Positions 1 through 8,494 of a stretch of DNA of 64,000 nucleotides are shown piece after piece (position 1 is the first letter of the stretch; each line of letters begins with the position of its first letter). The stretch lies in the NCBI RefSeq assembly GCF_007679965.1, contig NZ_VEHL01000009.1, positions 1-64,000 on the forward strand, given 5' to 3'. This stretch comes from Bordetella genomosp. 13 (lineage in GTDB: Bacteria > Pseudomonadota > Gammaproteobacteria > Burkholderiales > Burkholderiaceae_B). The position numbers and the translations under genes are program-made. The notes under the pieces were generated by a model. It saw only the letters and a program-made list of their open reading frames with translations, searched no databases and was not told the origin of the DNA.

Positions 1-78
1 TGAGCCCGGTTCAGTACCGAACTCAGGCCTTGAGCCTCTAGCTTCCTAAACTGTCCAACTTCTTGGGGTCAGTTCACA
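1..78 (-). mobile_element. Terminal end of an IS3-family-like insertion sequence (partial)
   Basis: Read on the minus strand from position 78, the sequence begins TGTGAACTGACCCCAAGAAG and continues TTGGACAG. This resembles the terminal inverted repeats of IS3-family elements (TG...CA ends, a CCCC-AA-AGTTGGAC core). Further in, positions 1-27 hold the imperfect inverted repeat GGTTCAGTACCGAAC, which I recall as common just inside such ends. No transposase is in the window; if this is an IS, its body lies to the left and its end is 38 bp from the rne stop codon. The second IS end and the target duplication are not visible, so the assignment rests on the terminal motif alone. Confidence 0.55.
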
Positions 79-116
79 CTCGACGGGCTTCTTGCCTTAC
101 TGGCGCTGTGGCCGCA

Positions 117-3100
117 TCAGTGACGCGTTTCCACCTGCTGCAGCGGTGCGCTGGAGACCGGCGTCACGGGCTTGCGTTCGCGGCCCAGGCGCACGGGCGT
201 CGCCGTGGCGGCGATGCGTTCCTGCGTTTGCGCGTGGCGAGCGGGATCGGTCTCGACCCAGCTCAGGCCAGCGGCGTTGACGATGTCGTGCAGGCCCTGC
301 TTGCCGGCCGTACCCGAGGCCGGAGCGGCGGACGCCACGGCGATGGGGGCGGAGGCGGCCGGCTGCGGTGCGGTTGGCTGGGACGCCACGACCGGCTGCG
401 GTGCGGCGACGGCCGGCGCGGCGGCGGCTGGCGCCTCGGACGTTTCAGTCGCGGAAGCAGCAGCGGGTTCGGTCACGGCGGGCACGGCGACAGGCGCCGG
501 TTCCGCGGCCGGCGCGGGCGCTTCGGCCGCGGCGGTCGTCACGGCCGGTTCGGCCTGCACGGCCTGGGCGGACGAGACTTCGACGGCTGCCGGGACGCTG
601 GTTTCCGAGGTCACGGGCGCGGCTGCCTGCGTCGATTCGGACGCCTCGACGACGGGCGACGCCACGGGCTCGGCAGGGATGGCAGGGGCCACGGGCTGCT
701 GCGCAGCCACCGGCTCGGCCGTCACGGGCTGGCCTGCGCTGGCCTGGACGTCAGGCTGCTGGGCGGGCGGTTGAGCAGCGGCCACCTGGGCCGGCGCGTC
801 CGCGGCGGTCTCGCTGGACAGCGGAGCAGCGGCAGGCGCCTCGGTGGCGATGTCGCGCAGCGCATCCTGTGCGTCCTGCGCCAGGCTGCCTGCCTCCTGG
901 CCTTCGGCGTCCAGGCCGTCGGCGTCCTGGCCTTCGATGACGGCCGAGCCGTCCTCGTTGCCACGGCGGCCGCGGCGGCTGCGGCGGCGACGACGCTTGC
1001 GCTCGGGATCGGCGCCGGCGTCGGTGCCTTCCAGGCCGTCGGCGGTCAGGCCGTCGGCTTGCGCGTCGTCCAGCTCATCGGCGTCGACCGGCTTGCGGAC
1101 CTCGGCCGGAGCGGCTTCGGCGGCGGGACGGTGGTCGGGCAGCGCCGAGGCCACGGTCTCGGCCAGCGCGGCGACCATGTTTTCCTGATCGCTCATCGCG
1201 CCTTGCGGAGCGCCGTCCTCGCGGCGGCCACGGCCGCGGCGGCCACGGCCACGGCGGCCGCCGGCACCGGCTTCGTCGCCTTCGGCCACGGGGGCCGGGG
1301 CGCGCTCGGGACGGGCGGTCGCGGCTGCCGGGGCGGCGACCGCGGCGTCGCGATCGCGCTCGCCGCGCTCGGGGCGCTGCGGACGGTCGGCGCGGTCTTC
1401 GGGGCGACGGCCGCCACGGCGGTTGCCGGCGCTCGCGTCGGCGTCGGCGGCATCGCTGCGGCCCTGGCCGTCGTTGCGGCGGCCGCGGTTGCGGTCGGAG
1501 CCATGGCGTTCGCCGCGGCGTTCCTGGCCGTCATGCGAGCGACGGCCGCGGCCCGAGCCGCCCGCATTGCGGCGGACGTCTTCCTGCGGCTCGGCCACGG
1601 GGGCCGGCGCGGCGGCCGGCGTGCTGGCGCCGCCGCCCAGCCAGCTGGCCAGGCGCTTGAACAGGCCGCCCAGGCCGCCGCCCGTGGCGGGCGCTGCCTG
1701 GGGAGCCGGTGCGGGAGCCGGAGCGGGCGCGGGCGTGGAGATCGGGGCGGGCTGCGAGGGCGTGATGCCCTTGACCAGCGCCTCGGGCTTGGCCTTGGCT
1801 TCCTGCTCGCGCGGGGACCAGACCACGTCGGTGGCGGGGGCCTCGGCAAGCTCGAAGCTGGTCTTGGGCTCTTCCAGGCGCGGATCGTCGTGGCGCAGGC
1901 GCTCGATGTGATGGTGGGGCGTTTCCAGGTGCTTGTTGGGGATCAGCACTAGGTTGACCTTCAGGCGGGCTTCCATCTTGGCGATGTCGCCGCGCTTCTC
2001 GTTCAGCAGGAAGGTGGCCACTTCGACCGGCACCTGGGCGTGCACCGCCGCGGTGTTTTCCTTCATGGCCTCTTCCTGCAGCAGGCGCAGGACGTGCAGG
2101 GCGCTGGATTCCGCATCGCGGATCACGCCGGTGCCGGTGCAGCGCGGGCAGGTGATGTGCGAACCCTCGTTCAGGGCCGGACGCAGGCGCTGGCGCGACA
2201 GTTCCATCAGGCCGAAGCGCGAGATCTTGCCCATCTGCACGCGGGCGCGGTCGAAATGCAGGGCATCGCGCAGGCGCTGCTCGACGGCGCGCTGGTTCTT
2301 GCCTTCTTCCATGTCGATGAAGTCGATCACGATCAGGCCGCCCAGGTCGCGCAGGCGCAACTGGCGGGCCACTTCGTCGGCGGCTTCCAGGTTGGTGCGC
2401 AGCGCGGTTTCCTCGATGTCGGCGCCGCGCGTGGAACGCGCGGAGTTGACGTCGACGGCCACCAGCGCCTCGGTGTGGTCGATGACCACGGCGCCGCCCG
2501 AGGGCAGCTGCACGGTGCGCGAGTAGGCGGTTTCGATCTGGTGTTCGATCTGGAAGCGCGAGAACAGCGGGATATCGTCGCGGTAGCGCTTGACGCGCTG
2601 CACGTTGTCCGGCATCACCACGCTCATGAAGGCGGTGGCCTGGTCGGCGATCTCGTCGGTATCGATCAGGATCTCGCCGATTTCAGGCGAGAAGTAGTCG
2701 CGGATGGCCCGGATGACCAGGCTGGACTCGAGGTAGATCAGGATGGGGGCGGCGTTGTCGCGGGCGGCGCCGTCGATGGCCGTCCACAGCTGCATCAGGT
2801 ACGCCATGTCCCATTGCAGTTCTTCCACGCTGCGGCCGATGCCGGCGGTGCGCGCGATGATGCTCATGCCCTGGGGCACTTCGAGCTGTTCCATCGTGTC
2901 GCGCAGTTCCTGGCGGTCCTCGCCCTCGACGCGGCGCGATACGCCACCGCCACGGGGGTTGTTGGGCATCAGGACCAGGTAGCGGCCGGCCAGCGAGATG
3001 AAGGTGGTCAGGGCGGCGCCCTTGTTGCCACGTTCTTCCTTCTCGACCTGGACGATGAGTTCCTGGCCTTCCTTCAGGGCGTCCTGGATGCGCGCGGTGC

Positions 3101-3353
3101 GCACGTCGACGCCTTCCTTGAAGTAGCTGCGGGCCACTTCCTTGAACGGCAGGAAGCCGTGGCGCTCTTCGCCGTAATTGACGAAGCAGGCTTCCAGGCC
3201 GGGTTCGATGCGGGTGATGACGCCCTTGTAGATGTTGCCTTTGCGCTGTTCGCGGCCGGCGATTTCAATGTCGAGATCGATGAGTTTTTGCCCATCGACG
3301 ATGGCAACGCGCAGTTCTTCCTGGTGCGTTGCGTTGAACAACATACGCTTCAT
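117..3353 (-). CDS. rne: Ribonuclease E (1078 aa)
   Basis: Endoribonuclease that initiates mRNA decay and processes rRNA and tRNA; its C-terminal half scaffolds the degradosome. The N-terminal half has the family opening (MKRMLFNATHQEELRVAIVDG), an S1 RNA-binding segment at about residues 36-118, the catalytic aspartate motifs VDVNSARST and VIDFIDM, and the zinc-link CPRC. The C-terminal half is disordered: arginine-rich RRGRRGRGRR-type blocks followed by a long Ala/Pro/Glu/Val stretch, closing with a compact segment containing GLSWVETD. The start at 3353 is chosen because AGGAGA lies 9 bases upstream and the conserved N-terminus begins there; the frame stays open 84 codons further upstream but that part looks non-coding. 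It is transcribed away from rluC. Confidence 0.97.
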   Translation of the reverse strand: MKRMLFNATHQEELRVAIVDGQKLIDLDIEIAGREQRKGNIYKGVITRIEPGLEACFVNYGEERHGFLPFKEVARSYFKEGVDVRTARIQDALKEGQELIVQVEKEERGNKGAALTTFISLAGRYLVLMPNNPRGGGVSRRVEGEDRQELRDTMEQLEVPQGMSIIARTAGIGRSVEELQWDMAYLMQLWTAIDGAARDNAAPILIYLESSLVIRAIRDYFSPEIGEILIDTDEIADQATAFMSVVMPDNVQRVKRYRDDIPLFSRFQIEHQIETAYSRTVQLPSGGAVVIDHTEALVAVDVNSARSTRGADIEETALRTNLEAADEVARQLRLRDLGGLIVIDFIDMEEGKNQRAVEQRLRDALHFDRARVQMGKISRFGLMELSRQRLRPALNEGSHITCPRCTGTGVIRDAESSALHVLRLLQEEAMKENTAAVHAQVPVEVATFLLNEKRGDIAKMEARLKVNLVLIPNKHLETPHHHIERLRHDDPRLEEPKTSFELAEAPATDVVWSPREQEAKAKPEALVKGITPSQPAPISTPAPAPAPAPAPQAAPATGGGLGGLFKRLASWLGGGASTPAAAPAPVAEPQEDVRRNAGGSGRGRRSHDGQERRGERHGSDRNRGRRNDGQGRSDAADADASAGNRRGGRRPEDRADRPQRPERGERDRDAAVAAPAAATARPERAPAPVAEGDEAGAGGRRGRGRRGRGRREDGAPQGAMSDQENMVAALAETVASALPDHRPAAEAAPAEVRKPVDADELDDAQADGLTADGLEGTDAGADPERKRRRRRSRRGRRGNEDGSAVIEGQDADGLDAEGQEAGSLAQDAQDALRDIATEAPAAAPLSSETAADAPAQVAAAQPPAQQPDVQASAGQPVTAEPVAAQQPVAPAIPAEPVASPVVEASESTQAAAPVTSETSVPAAVEVSSAQAVQAEPAVTTAAAEAPAPAAEPAPVAVPAVTEPAAASATETSEAPAAAAPAVAAPQPVVASQPTAPQPAASAPIAVASAAPASGTAGKQGLHDIVNAAGLSWVETDPARHAQTQERIAATATPVRLGRERKPVTPVSSAPLQQVETRH

Positions 3354-4023
3354 GAGTGCGATTCTCCTAGGCATGACACGCCGATATCGGCGCGTGACCT
3401 CGGATCGCTCGGGCTGCGGACTGAAGCTTGCAAGAAGGCGGACCGTACCCGGGCTGTGGCCCGGGCGTATCCGCGGGGTCAGGCGGGCACGACGCGCCGG
3501 ACGGCGCGGGGTTCTATCAGCAGGGGGGTCAGGTTCACTGAGCGTGGTTGACGGAAGAGTTGCTGGGAACGTCAGATGCGACGGGGCTTGTAGCCCCGCG
3601 CGCACCTGGTGCTTTATTAATATGACGATTCTTGCTGTGCTTCAGAGCCGCTTGCGGCTGCAGCGTTCATGCCAGGAAGGCGGGCATTGCGTGCCACACC
3701 ACCATCCGACAACGGGCTGCGCCGCCGACCGAGAGACCCCGGAGCTGAACGAACGACGGCAGGCAGTACAAAGTACAATGATGGCCTGCGTGCTCGACGG
3801 AGACGCGCAACTAGTCTTATCTTGGTGCCATCCATCCACTTCATGTCCGCTTCGGTGGTTTCACACCTCGGTGGAACGGTAGTGAGTGGTGGTTTACTTC
3901 CCCGTTTTTCCGGCGATGGCCTGTTATTGATCGGCCACTGGCGGGTATAAATGGGGTACACCCCTAGTCACAGCATCTCTACGCCAAGCGGCTGGTTCAG
4001 CCCCTTCAGGCTGTCCCGATTAT
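3354..4023. promoter_or_regulatory. Divergent rne-rluC intergenic region (670 bp)
   Basis: No convincing gene lies here. On the rne side a perfect 7-bp stem (CCCGGGC, loop TGTG, GCCCGGG) sits at 3448-3465, about 95-110 nt upstream of the rne start. The AT-rich block TTTATTAATATGACG is at 3613-3627. On the rluC side the best -10-like element is TATAAA near 3948-3953 with no good -35. E. coli rne is autoregulated through a structured 5' leader; a similar role here is inference from the length and the hairpin. Confidence 0.5.
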
Positions 4024-4992
4024 ATGTCGCTTTCCGCAATGCGCAAAGAAACTTCCTCCGCCGCCTCCCAGCCGGCCGTACGCATGGTCGAGATAGCGGC
4101 CGAGCACGACGGCCAGCGTATCGACAATTTCCTGCTGCGGCTGTGCAAGGGGGTTCCCAAAAGCCACATCTACAAGGCCATCCGTGACGGCCAGGTGCGT
4201 GTCAACAAGGGACGTATCGGTGCTGACTATCGCGTGGCGATAGGCGACGTCGTGCGCGTGCCGCCGCTGCGCCTGCCCGATCCCGGCGCCCCGCGCCACG
4301 TGCCCGCGGCCGAATTCCCCGTGGTGTACGAGGATGACGCCATGCTGGTCATCGACAAGCCGGCCGGCGTGGCCGTGCACGGCGGCAGCGGCGTTTCGTT
4401 CGGCGTCATCGAGCAGCTGCGCGCGGCGCGTCCCGAGGCCCGCTTCCTCGAACTGGTGCATCGGCTGGACCGCGAGACGTCCGGCCTGCTGATGGTAGGC
4501 AAGAAGCGCAATGCCCTGCTGGCGTTGCACGCCATGCTGCGCGAGGGCGGCGCCCGCAAGCATTACTATGCCCTGGTGCAGGGAGACTGGGTCAACGACC
4601 GCCAGCACATCCGCCTGCCGCTGGCCAAGTGGACCACCGCCAGCGGCGAACGCCGCGTGAAGGTCGACCACCAGGATGGACAGACGGCTCACACCATCGT
4701 CACACTGCAGCAGCGCTACGGCGGTTACAGTCTGGTCGACGCCGAGTTGCGCACCGGCCGGACGCACCAGATCCGGGTGCACCTGGCGTCCAGCGGGTTT
4801 CCCATCGTGGGCGATGACAAATACGGGACGGATGAAGTGCGTGCCGAGTTCTCCCGCCGAGGGTTCGGCCGCATGTTCCTGCATGCGCACAGCCTGACCC
4901 TGCCGCATCCCCTCAGCGGAGAAACGCTGGAACTGAAAGCGCCGCTGCCCAAGGCATGCGTGCAGGTATTGCAGCAACTGGAGAAGGTGTGA
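4024..4992 (+). CDS. rluC: 23S rRNA pseudouridine synthase RluC (322 aa)
   Basis: Converts three uridines of 23S rRNA to pseudouridine (RluC family; E. coli positions 955, 2504, 2580). Residues 25-90 form an S4 RNA-binding domain (DNFLLRLCKGVPKSHIYKAIRDGQVRVNKGR), and the catalytic motif HRLDRETSG with the nucleophilic aspartate is at about residue 145. GRTHQIRVHLA near residue 250 is also typical. Divergence from rne is the usual arrangement for this family. The start is uncertain: no clear Shine-Dalgarno precedes the ATG at 4024, and ATGs at 4039 and 4084 are possible. The HAD gene follows after 2 bp. Confidence 0.95.
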   Translation: MSLSAMRKETSSAASQPAVRMVEIAAEHDGQRIDNFLLRLCKGVPKSHIYKAIRDGQVRVNKGRIGADYRVAIGDVVRVPPLRLPDPGAPRHVPAAEFPVVYEDDAMLVIDKPAGVAVHGGSGVSFGVIEQLRAARPEARFLELVHRLDRETSGLLMVGKKRNALLALHAMLREGGARKHYYALVQGDWVNDRQHIRLPLAKWTTASGERRVKVDHQDGQTAHTIVTLQQRYGGYSLVDAELRTGRTHQIRVHLASSGFPIVGDDKYGTDEVRAEFSRRGFGRMFLHAHSLTLPHPLSGETLELKAPLPKACVQVLQQLEKV

Positions 4993-4994
4993 GC

Positions 4995-5666
4995 GTGATC
5001 AAGCCCTACAAGCTGGTGGTGTTCGATTGGGACGGCACGCTGATGGACTCCACCCACAGCATCGTGGCGGCCATCCAGGGCGCATGCCGCGACCTCGACC
5101 TGCCGGTGCCTTCAGCCTCGGAGGCCAGCTGGGTCATCGGCCTGTCCCTGGAAAGCGCGTTGCGCCGCGCCGTGCCCGAGCTGACCCAGTCCATGGTGCC
5201 GCGCTTCCTCGAGCGCTACCGCACCCATTTCCTGCTGCGCGACCCGGAACTGCGCCTGTTCGACGGCGTCACCGAGCTGCTGGCCGCGCTGGCCGACAGG
5301 CAGGCCCTGCTGGCGGTGGCCACCGGCAAGAGCCGCGTGGGATTGGACCGCGCCCTGGCCGCGTCCGCCACGCGCAACGTGTTCGCCGCCACCCGCACCG
5401 CCGACGAGACCTTCAGCAAGCCGCATCCGGCCATGCTGCACGAGCTGATGGAAGAGCTGGACGTGGCGCCCGAGCACGTCGTCATGATCGGCGACACCTC
5501 GCACGACCTGCGCATGGCGGCCAATGCCGGCGTGCACGGGGTGGGCGTCACGTATGGCGCGCACGCGCTGGCCGAACTGGAAAGCTGCGCGCCCCAGGCG
5601 ATCGTCGGCAACGTGGCGGAACTGGGGCAGTGGCTGCTGCCCCGCGTGGGCGCGGCGCAGGCCTGA
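4995..5666 (+). CDS. HAD-family hydrolase, phosphoglycolate phosphatase-like (223 aa)
   Basis: Predicted soluble phosphomonoesterase of HAD subfamily IA. Motif I is DWDGTLMDS near the N-terminus, motif II/III includes the ATGKSRVGLDRAL stretch, and motif IV is IGDTSHDLRMAANAG. The C1-type helical cap lies between motifs I and II. The substrate cannot be told from sequence; the partner rluC is often followed by a Gph/YieH-like HAD protein in betaproteobacteria. The GTG start at 4995 is chosen because GAGAAGG is 7 bases upstream and the gene is then coupled to rluC; a GTG at 4989 is also possible. Confidence 0.9.
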   Translation: MIKPYKLVVFDWDGTLMDSTHSIVAAIQGACRDLDLPVPSASEASWVIGLSLESALRRAVPELTQSMVPRFLERYRTHFLLRDPELRLFDGVTELLAALADRQALLAVATGKSRVGLDRALAASATRNVFAATRTADETFSKPHPAMLHELMEELDVAPEHVVMIGDTSHDLRMAANAGVHGVGVTYGAHALAELESCAPQAIVGNVAELGQWLLPRVGAAQA

Positions 5667-5793
5667 CGTCCGCGGGGGGAACGCGCCGGCGGCCGCGCTG
5701 TCTGATTCCGGCAGGCGTGCCCGTGCCCATCGGCAGCCCCCGGCCCGCATCCGGCCGGCGCGCCGGCGCGTATGTAGGGTCATGTCCGTGCCG

Positions 5794-5821
5794 GGAATAG
5801 ATTCCGGCCCGCCTGCGTCTA
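5794..5821 (+). promoter_or_regulatory. Possible ECF-type promoter upstream of msrP
   Basis: GGAAT at 5794-5798 and CGTCTA at 5816-5821 are 17 bp apart, the general shape of an extracytoplasmic-function sigma promoter. The -35-like element is half of a small palindrome GGAATAGATTCC. It lies about 50 bp before the msrP start. This is a pattern match only. Confidence 0.3.
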
Positions 5822-5868
5822 TCCTGTATCGGCGCCGCCGTGCGCCGCCTCGTTTTCCGGGAATCGCC

Positions 5869-6846
5869 ATGCTGATACGCAAACCTGCCGATATCGTTCC
5901 GTCCGAGATCACCTCCGAAACCGTCTACCAGTCGCGCCGCCAGTGGATGGCGCGGGCCGGCGCCATGGCCGCCGCGGCCGGCCTGGGGGCGACCGGCCTG
6001 GCCCCGCGCGGCGCATGGGCGGCCGACGCGCCCGAGGGCGCGCCGCTGCCCGGCCGCGCCAATCCCGACTATGCGGTGATGGACAAGCAGACCTCATTCA
6101 AGGACATCACCACCTACAACAACTACTACGAGTTCGGGCTGGACAAGTCCGATCCGGCCGAATACGCGCACAAGCTGTCGACCCGGCCCTGGACCGTCAC
6201 CGTCGAGGGCGCCGTGGCCAAGCCGCGCACCTTCGGCATCGACGACCTGCTCAAGCTCGCGCCCATGGAAGAGCGCGTCTACCGCCTGCGCTGCGTCGAG
6301 GCCTGGTCCATGGTGATCCCGTGGGTGGGTTATTCGCTGTCCAACCTGCTCAAGCAGGTCGAGCCCACCGGCAACGCCAAGTTCGTCGAGTTCGTCACGG
6401 TGGTCCAGCGCGACAACATGCCGGGCGTGCGCTCCGGCGTGCTGGACTGGCCCTACGTGGAGGGCCTGCGCCTGGACGAGGCCATGCATCCGTTGACCAT
6501 GCTGGTATTCGGCCTGTACGGCCGCGTGCTGCCCAACCAGAACGGCGCGCCGCTGCGGCTTGCGGTGCCGTGGAAATACGGCTTCAAGTCGGCGAAGTCG
6601 CTGGTCGCCATCCGCCTGGTCGAGAAGCAGCCGACCAGTTCGTGGATGGACTCCGCGCCGCAGGAGTACGGCTTCTACGCCAACGTGAACCCCGACGTGT
6701 CGCATCCGCGCTGGAGCCAGGCTTCCGAGCGCCGCATCGGCGAGGGCGGCTTCTTCGCGCCCAAGCGCAAGACGGAGATGTTCAACGGCTACGGCAATCA
6801 GGTGGCGTCGCTGTATTCGGGACTGGATCTGCGTGCCAACTACTGA
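5869..6846 (+). CDS. msrP: Methionine sulfoxide reductase catalytic subunit MsrP (325 aa)
   Basis: Periplasmic molybdopterin enzyme that reduces protein-bound methionine sulfoxide, repairing envelope proteins after hypochlorous or oxidative stress. A twin-arginine signal (SRRQWMARAG, residues 22-31) followed by an Ala-rich segment and an AWA cleavage site near residue 51 predicts Tat export as a folded cofactor-bound protein. The molybdenum-ligating cysteine is probably C142 in LRCVEAWSMVIPW. Length matches the family (about 330 aa). The ATG at 5869 gives the complete Tat signal. The 3' end overlaps msrQ by 14 bp. Confidence 0.95.
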   Translation: MLIRKPADIVPSEITSETVYQSRRQWMARAGAMAAAAGLGATGLAPRGAWAADAPEGAPLPGRANPDYAVMDKQTSFKDITTYNNYYEFGLDKSDPAEYAHKLSTRPWTVTVEGAVAKPRTFGIDDLLKLAPMEERVYRLRCVEAWSMVIPWVGYSLSNLLKQVEPTGNAKFVEFVTVVQRDNMPGVRSGVLDWPYVEGLRLDEAMHPLTMLVFGLYGRVLPNQNGAPLRLAVPWKYGFKSAKSLVAIRLVEKQPTSSWMDSAPQEYGFYANVNPDVSHPRWSQASERRIGEGGFFAPKRKTEMFNGYGNQVASLYSGLDLRANY

Positions 6847-7561
6847 GCGCCCCTTGCGCGACGGCGCCGGGTCGCCCGCCGGCGCGACGAACGGCGCGGC
6901 ATCCGCCGCCGCGGGTTTCGCCGCCAAGCGCACCGCTGCACCCGCCAAGCCGCGCACGCTGGACGCCCGCGCGGTGGGCCGCATCAAGCCGCTGCTGTTC
7001 GTGCTGGGGCTGCTGCCGTTCGCGCGCTGGTTCTGGCTGGGCTACACCGACGGCCTGACCGCCAATCCGCTGGAGTTCCTGACGCGCTCCTCGGGCACCT
7101 GGACGCTGGTGTGCCTGCTGGTTACGTTGGCCGTCACGCCGTTGCGGCGGCTGCTCAAGCAGCCCGCGCTGGTGCGCCTGCGCCGGATGTGCGGGCTGTT
7201 CGCCTTCTTCTACGGCTTCCTGCATTTCCTCGCCTGGGTATGGTGGGACCGCGGGCTGGATCCTGCCGCCATGCTGCGGGACGTGGTCGAGCGGCCTTTC
7301 ATCACGGTGGGTTTCGCGGCCTTCGTGCTGATGACGGCGCTGGCCGCCACGTCCACGCAATGGGCCATGCGCAAGCTGGGCCGGCGCTGGCAGATGCTGC
7401 ATCGGGCCGTCTACCTGATCGGCCTGCTGGCCATCCTGCACTACTGGTGGCACAAGGCCGGCAAGAACGATTTCGAACAGCCGCTGATCTACGGTGCGGT
7501 GCTGGCCGTGCTGCTGGGATGGCGCCTGGTGGCGCGGCTGCGGCGCGGGGCGGCGGGTTGA
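6833..7561 (+). CDS. msrQ: MsrQ, heme-binding membrane subunit of the MsrPQ system (242 aa)
   Basis: Inner-membrane b-type cytochrome of the ferric-reductase-like transmembrane family that passes quinone-pool electrons to MsrP. After a polar Ala-rich N-terminus of about 45 residues there are about six hydrophobic segments. Histidines that can ligate heme are in GFLHFLAWVWWDR and in LHRAVYLIGLLAILHYWWHKAGK. The GTG start at 6833 lies inside the end of msrP, so translation is probably coupled. The N-terminal extension is longer than in E. coli YedZ; an internal start is possible but no better one is evident. Confidence 0.93.
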   Translation: MPTTERPLRDGAGSPAGATNGAASAAAGFAAKRTAAPAKPRTLDARAVGRIKPLLFVLGLLPFARWFWLGYTDGLTANPLEFLTRSSGTWTLVCLLVTLAVTPLRRLLKQPALVRLRRMCGLFAFFYGFLHFLAWVWWDRGLDPAAMLRDVVERPFITVGFAAFVLMTALAATSTQWAMRKLGRRWQMLHRAVYLIGLLAILHYWWHKAGKNDFEQPLIYGAVLAVLLGWRLVARLRRGAAG

Positions 7562-7679
7562 ATCGCCGCCGGGGGCGTGGCATTCACGCCCGCGCCGCGC
7601 GGCCGGCCGTCCCGGCCCGGCGCCGACAGAGCCCCCGGGCACCGGAGCATCCGACCGGCCGTGCTGTTGTCTCTCGCTG

Positions 7680-8483
7680 CTACGGCATCGCCAGCATGAT
7701 CGCGGCCGTCTCGGCATCCGGCGTGCCGTCGTGCACCGCCGGCCGGTAATGCATCTGGAAAGCCGCCAGCACGTTGCGCGTGGGACGGTCCAGCCTGCCG
7801 TCCTGCGGGCAGTCGTAGCCCAGGCGTTTCAGCTGCTGCTGGAACCACAGCACGTCGGGCAAGGGCTCGGCCTGCAGGCGCGCCAGGTGCGTCGCCGCGC
7901 CGGTCTCGTCGTACCAGCGGCCGATGCCGGCCTGCGCCAGTTCACGCCACGGAAACAGCGGGCCCGGATCCACCTTGCGCTGAGGCGCGACGTCGCTGTG
8001 CCCCACCACGTTCTGCGGCTCGATGCCGTGCCGCGCGATGACGTCCTGCAGCAGCGCGATCAGCGAACGGACCTGGGCCGGCGCGTAGGGCTGCCATTGC
8101 CGTCCGCCGGGGCCGTCGACGAAGCCGGCGTTGACGATCTCGATGCCGATGGACGTCGCGTTGATCGACGGCTGCCCATACCAGCCGCTGGGGCCGGCAT
8201 GCCAGGCGTTGCGGTCCTCGGGCACCAGGCGATAGATGTGCGGCTTGCCGTCGTCGGTGATCAGGTAGTGCGAGCTGACTGCGCCCTGCGACAGCAGCTT
8301 CAGCGAATGGTCGCGCGTGGTCGAGGTGTAATGCAGCACGACGTGGCGCACGCGGCTGCCGTGGCTGACCGCCTGCACCGAGGTGTCGATGTCCAGGCCG
8401 GGCGGAGAAGGTGCCTTCGTGGCGCAGCCGGCCAGCAGCAGCATCGGCAGGCCGCGCAGCAGGCGGGCGATGGGGCGCGTCAT
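7680..8483 (-). CDS. N-acetylmuramoyl-L-alanine amidase, AmiD-like lipoprotein (267 aa)
   Basis: Predicted outer-membrane-anchored zinc amidase cleaving the MurNAc-L-Ala bond of peptidoglycan or of muropeptides. The N-terminus is a lipoprotein signal (LLRGLPMLLLAGC) and the mature part is an Amidase_2 (AmpD/PGRP) domain. Likely zinc ligands are the histidine of VVLHYTSTTRDHS and the H...D of VVGHSDVAPQRKVDPG; SSHYLI and NAWHAG are also typical. A C-terminal peptidoglycan-binding-like helix bundle follows (LQQQLKRLGYDCPQDGRL type). The signal sequence and that domain favour AmiD over cytosolic AmpD. Its start lies 11 bp after the upstream methylase gene, with GAAGG in front. Confidence 0.9.
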   Translation of the reverse strand: MTRPIARLLRGLPMLLLAGCATKAPSPPGLDIDTSVQAVSHGSRVRHVVLHYTSTTRDHSLKLLSQGAVSSHYLITDDGKPHIYRLVPEDRNAWHAGPSGWYGQPSINATSIGIEIVNAGFVDGPGGRQWQPYAPAQVRSLIALLQDVIARHGIEPQNVVGHSDVAPQRKVDPGPLFPWRELAQAGIGRWYDETGAATHLARLQAEPLPDVLWFQQQLKRLGYDCPQDGRLDRPTRNVLAAFQMHYRPAVHDGTPDAETAAIMLAMP

Positions 8484-8494
8484 GGGCTCGGCCT

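Noticed and set aside
63..1952. 629-codon open frame opposite the rne C-terminal half
   Set aside because: Composition is Gly/Arg/Ala-rich and mirrors the low-complexity Ala/Pro/Arg tail of rne; no domain, no ribosome site. A GC-driven shadow.
2040..3551. 503-codon open frame opposite the rne catalytic half
   Set aside because: Antisense shadow of well-conserved rne codons; no recognisable protein.
3617..3961. 114-codon minus-strand frame in the rne-rluC gap
   Set aside because: No ribosome site, no homology I recognise, and a composition typical of a leader region.
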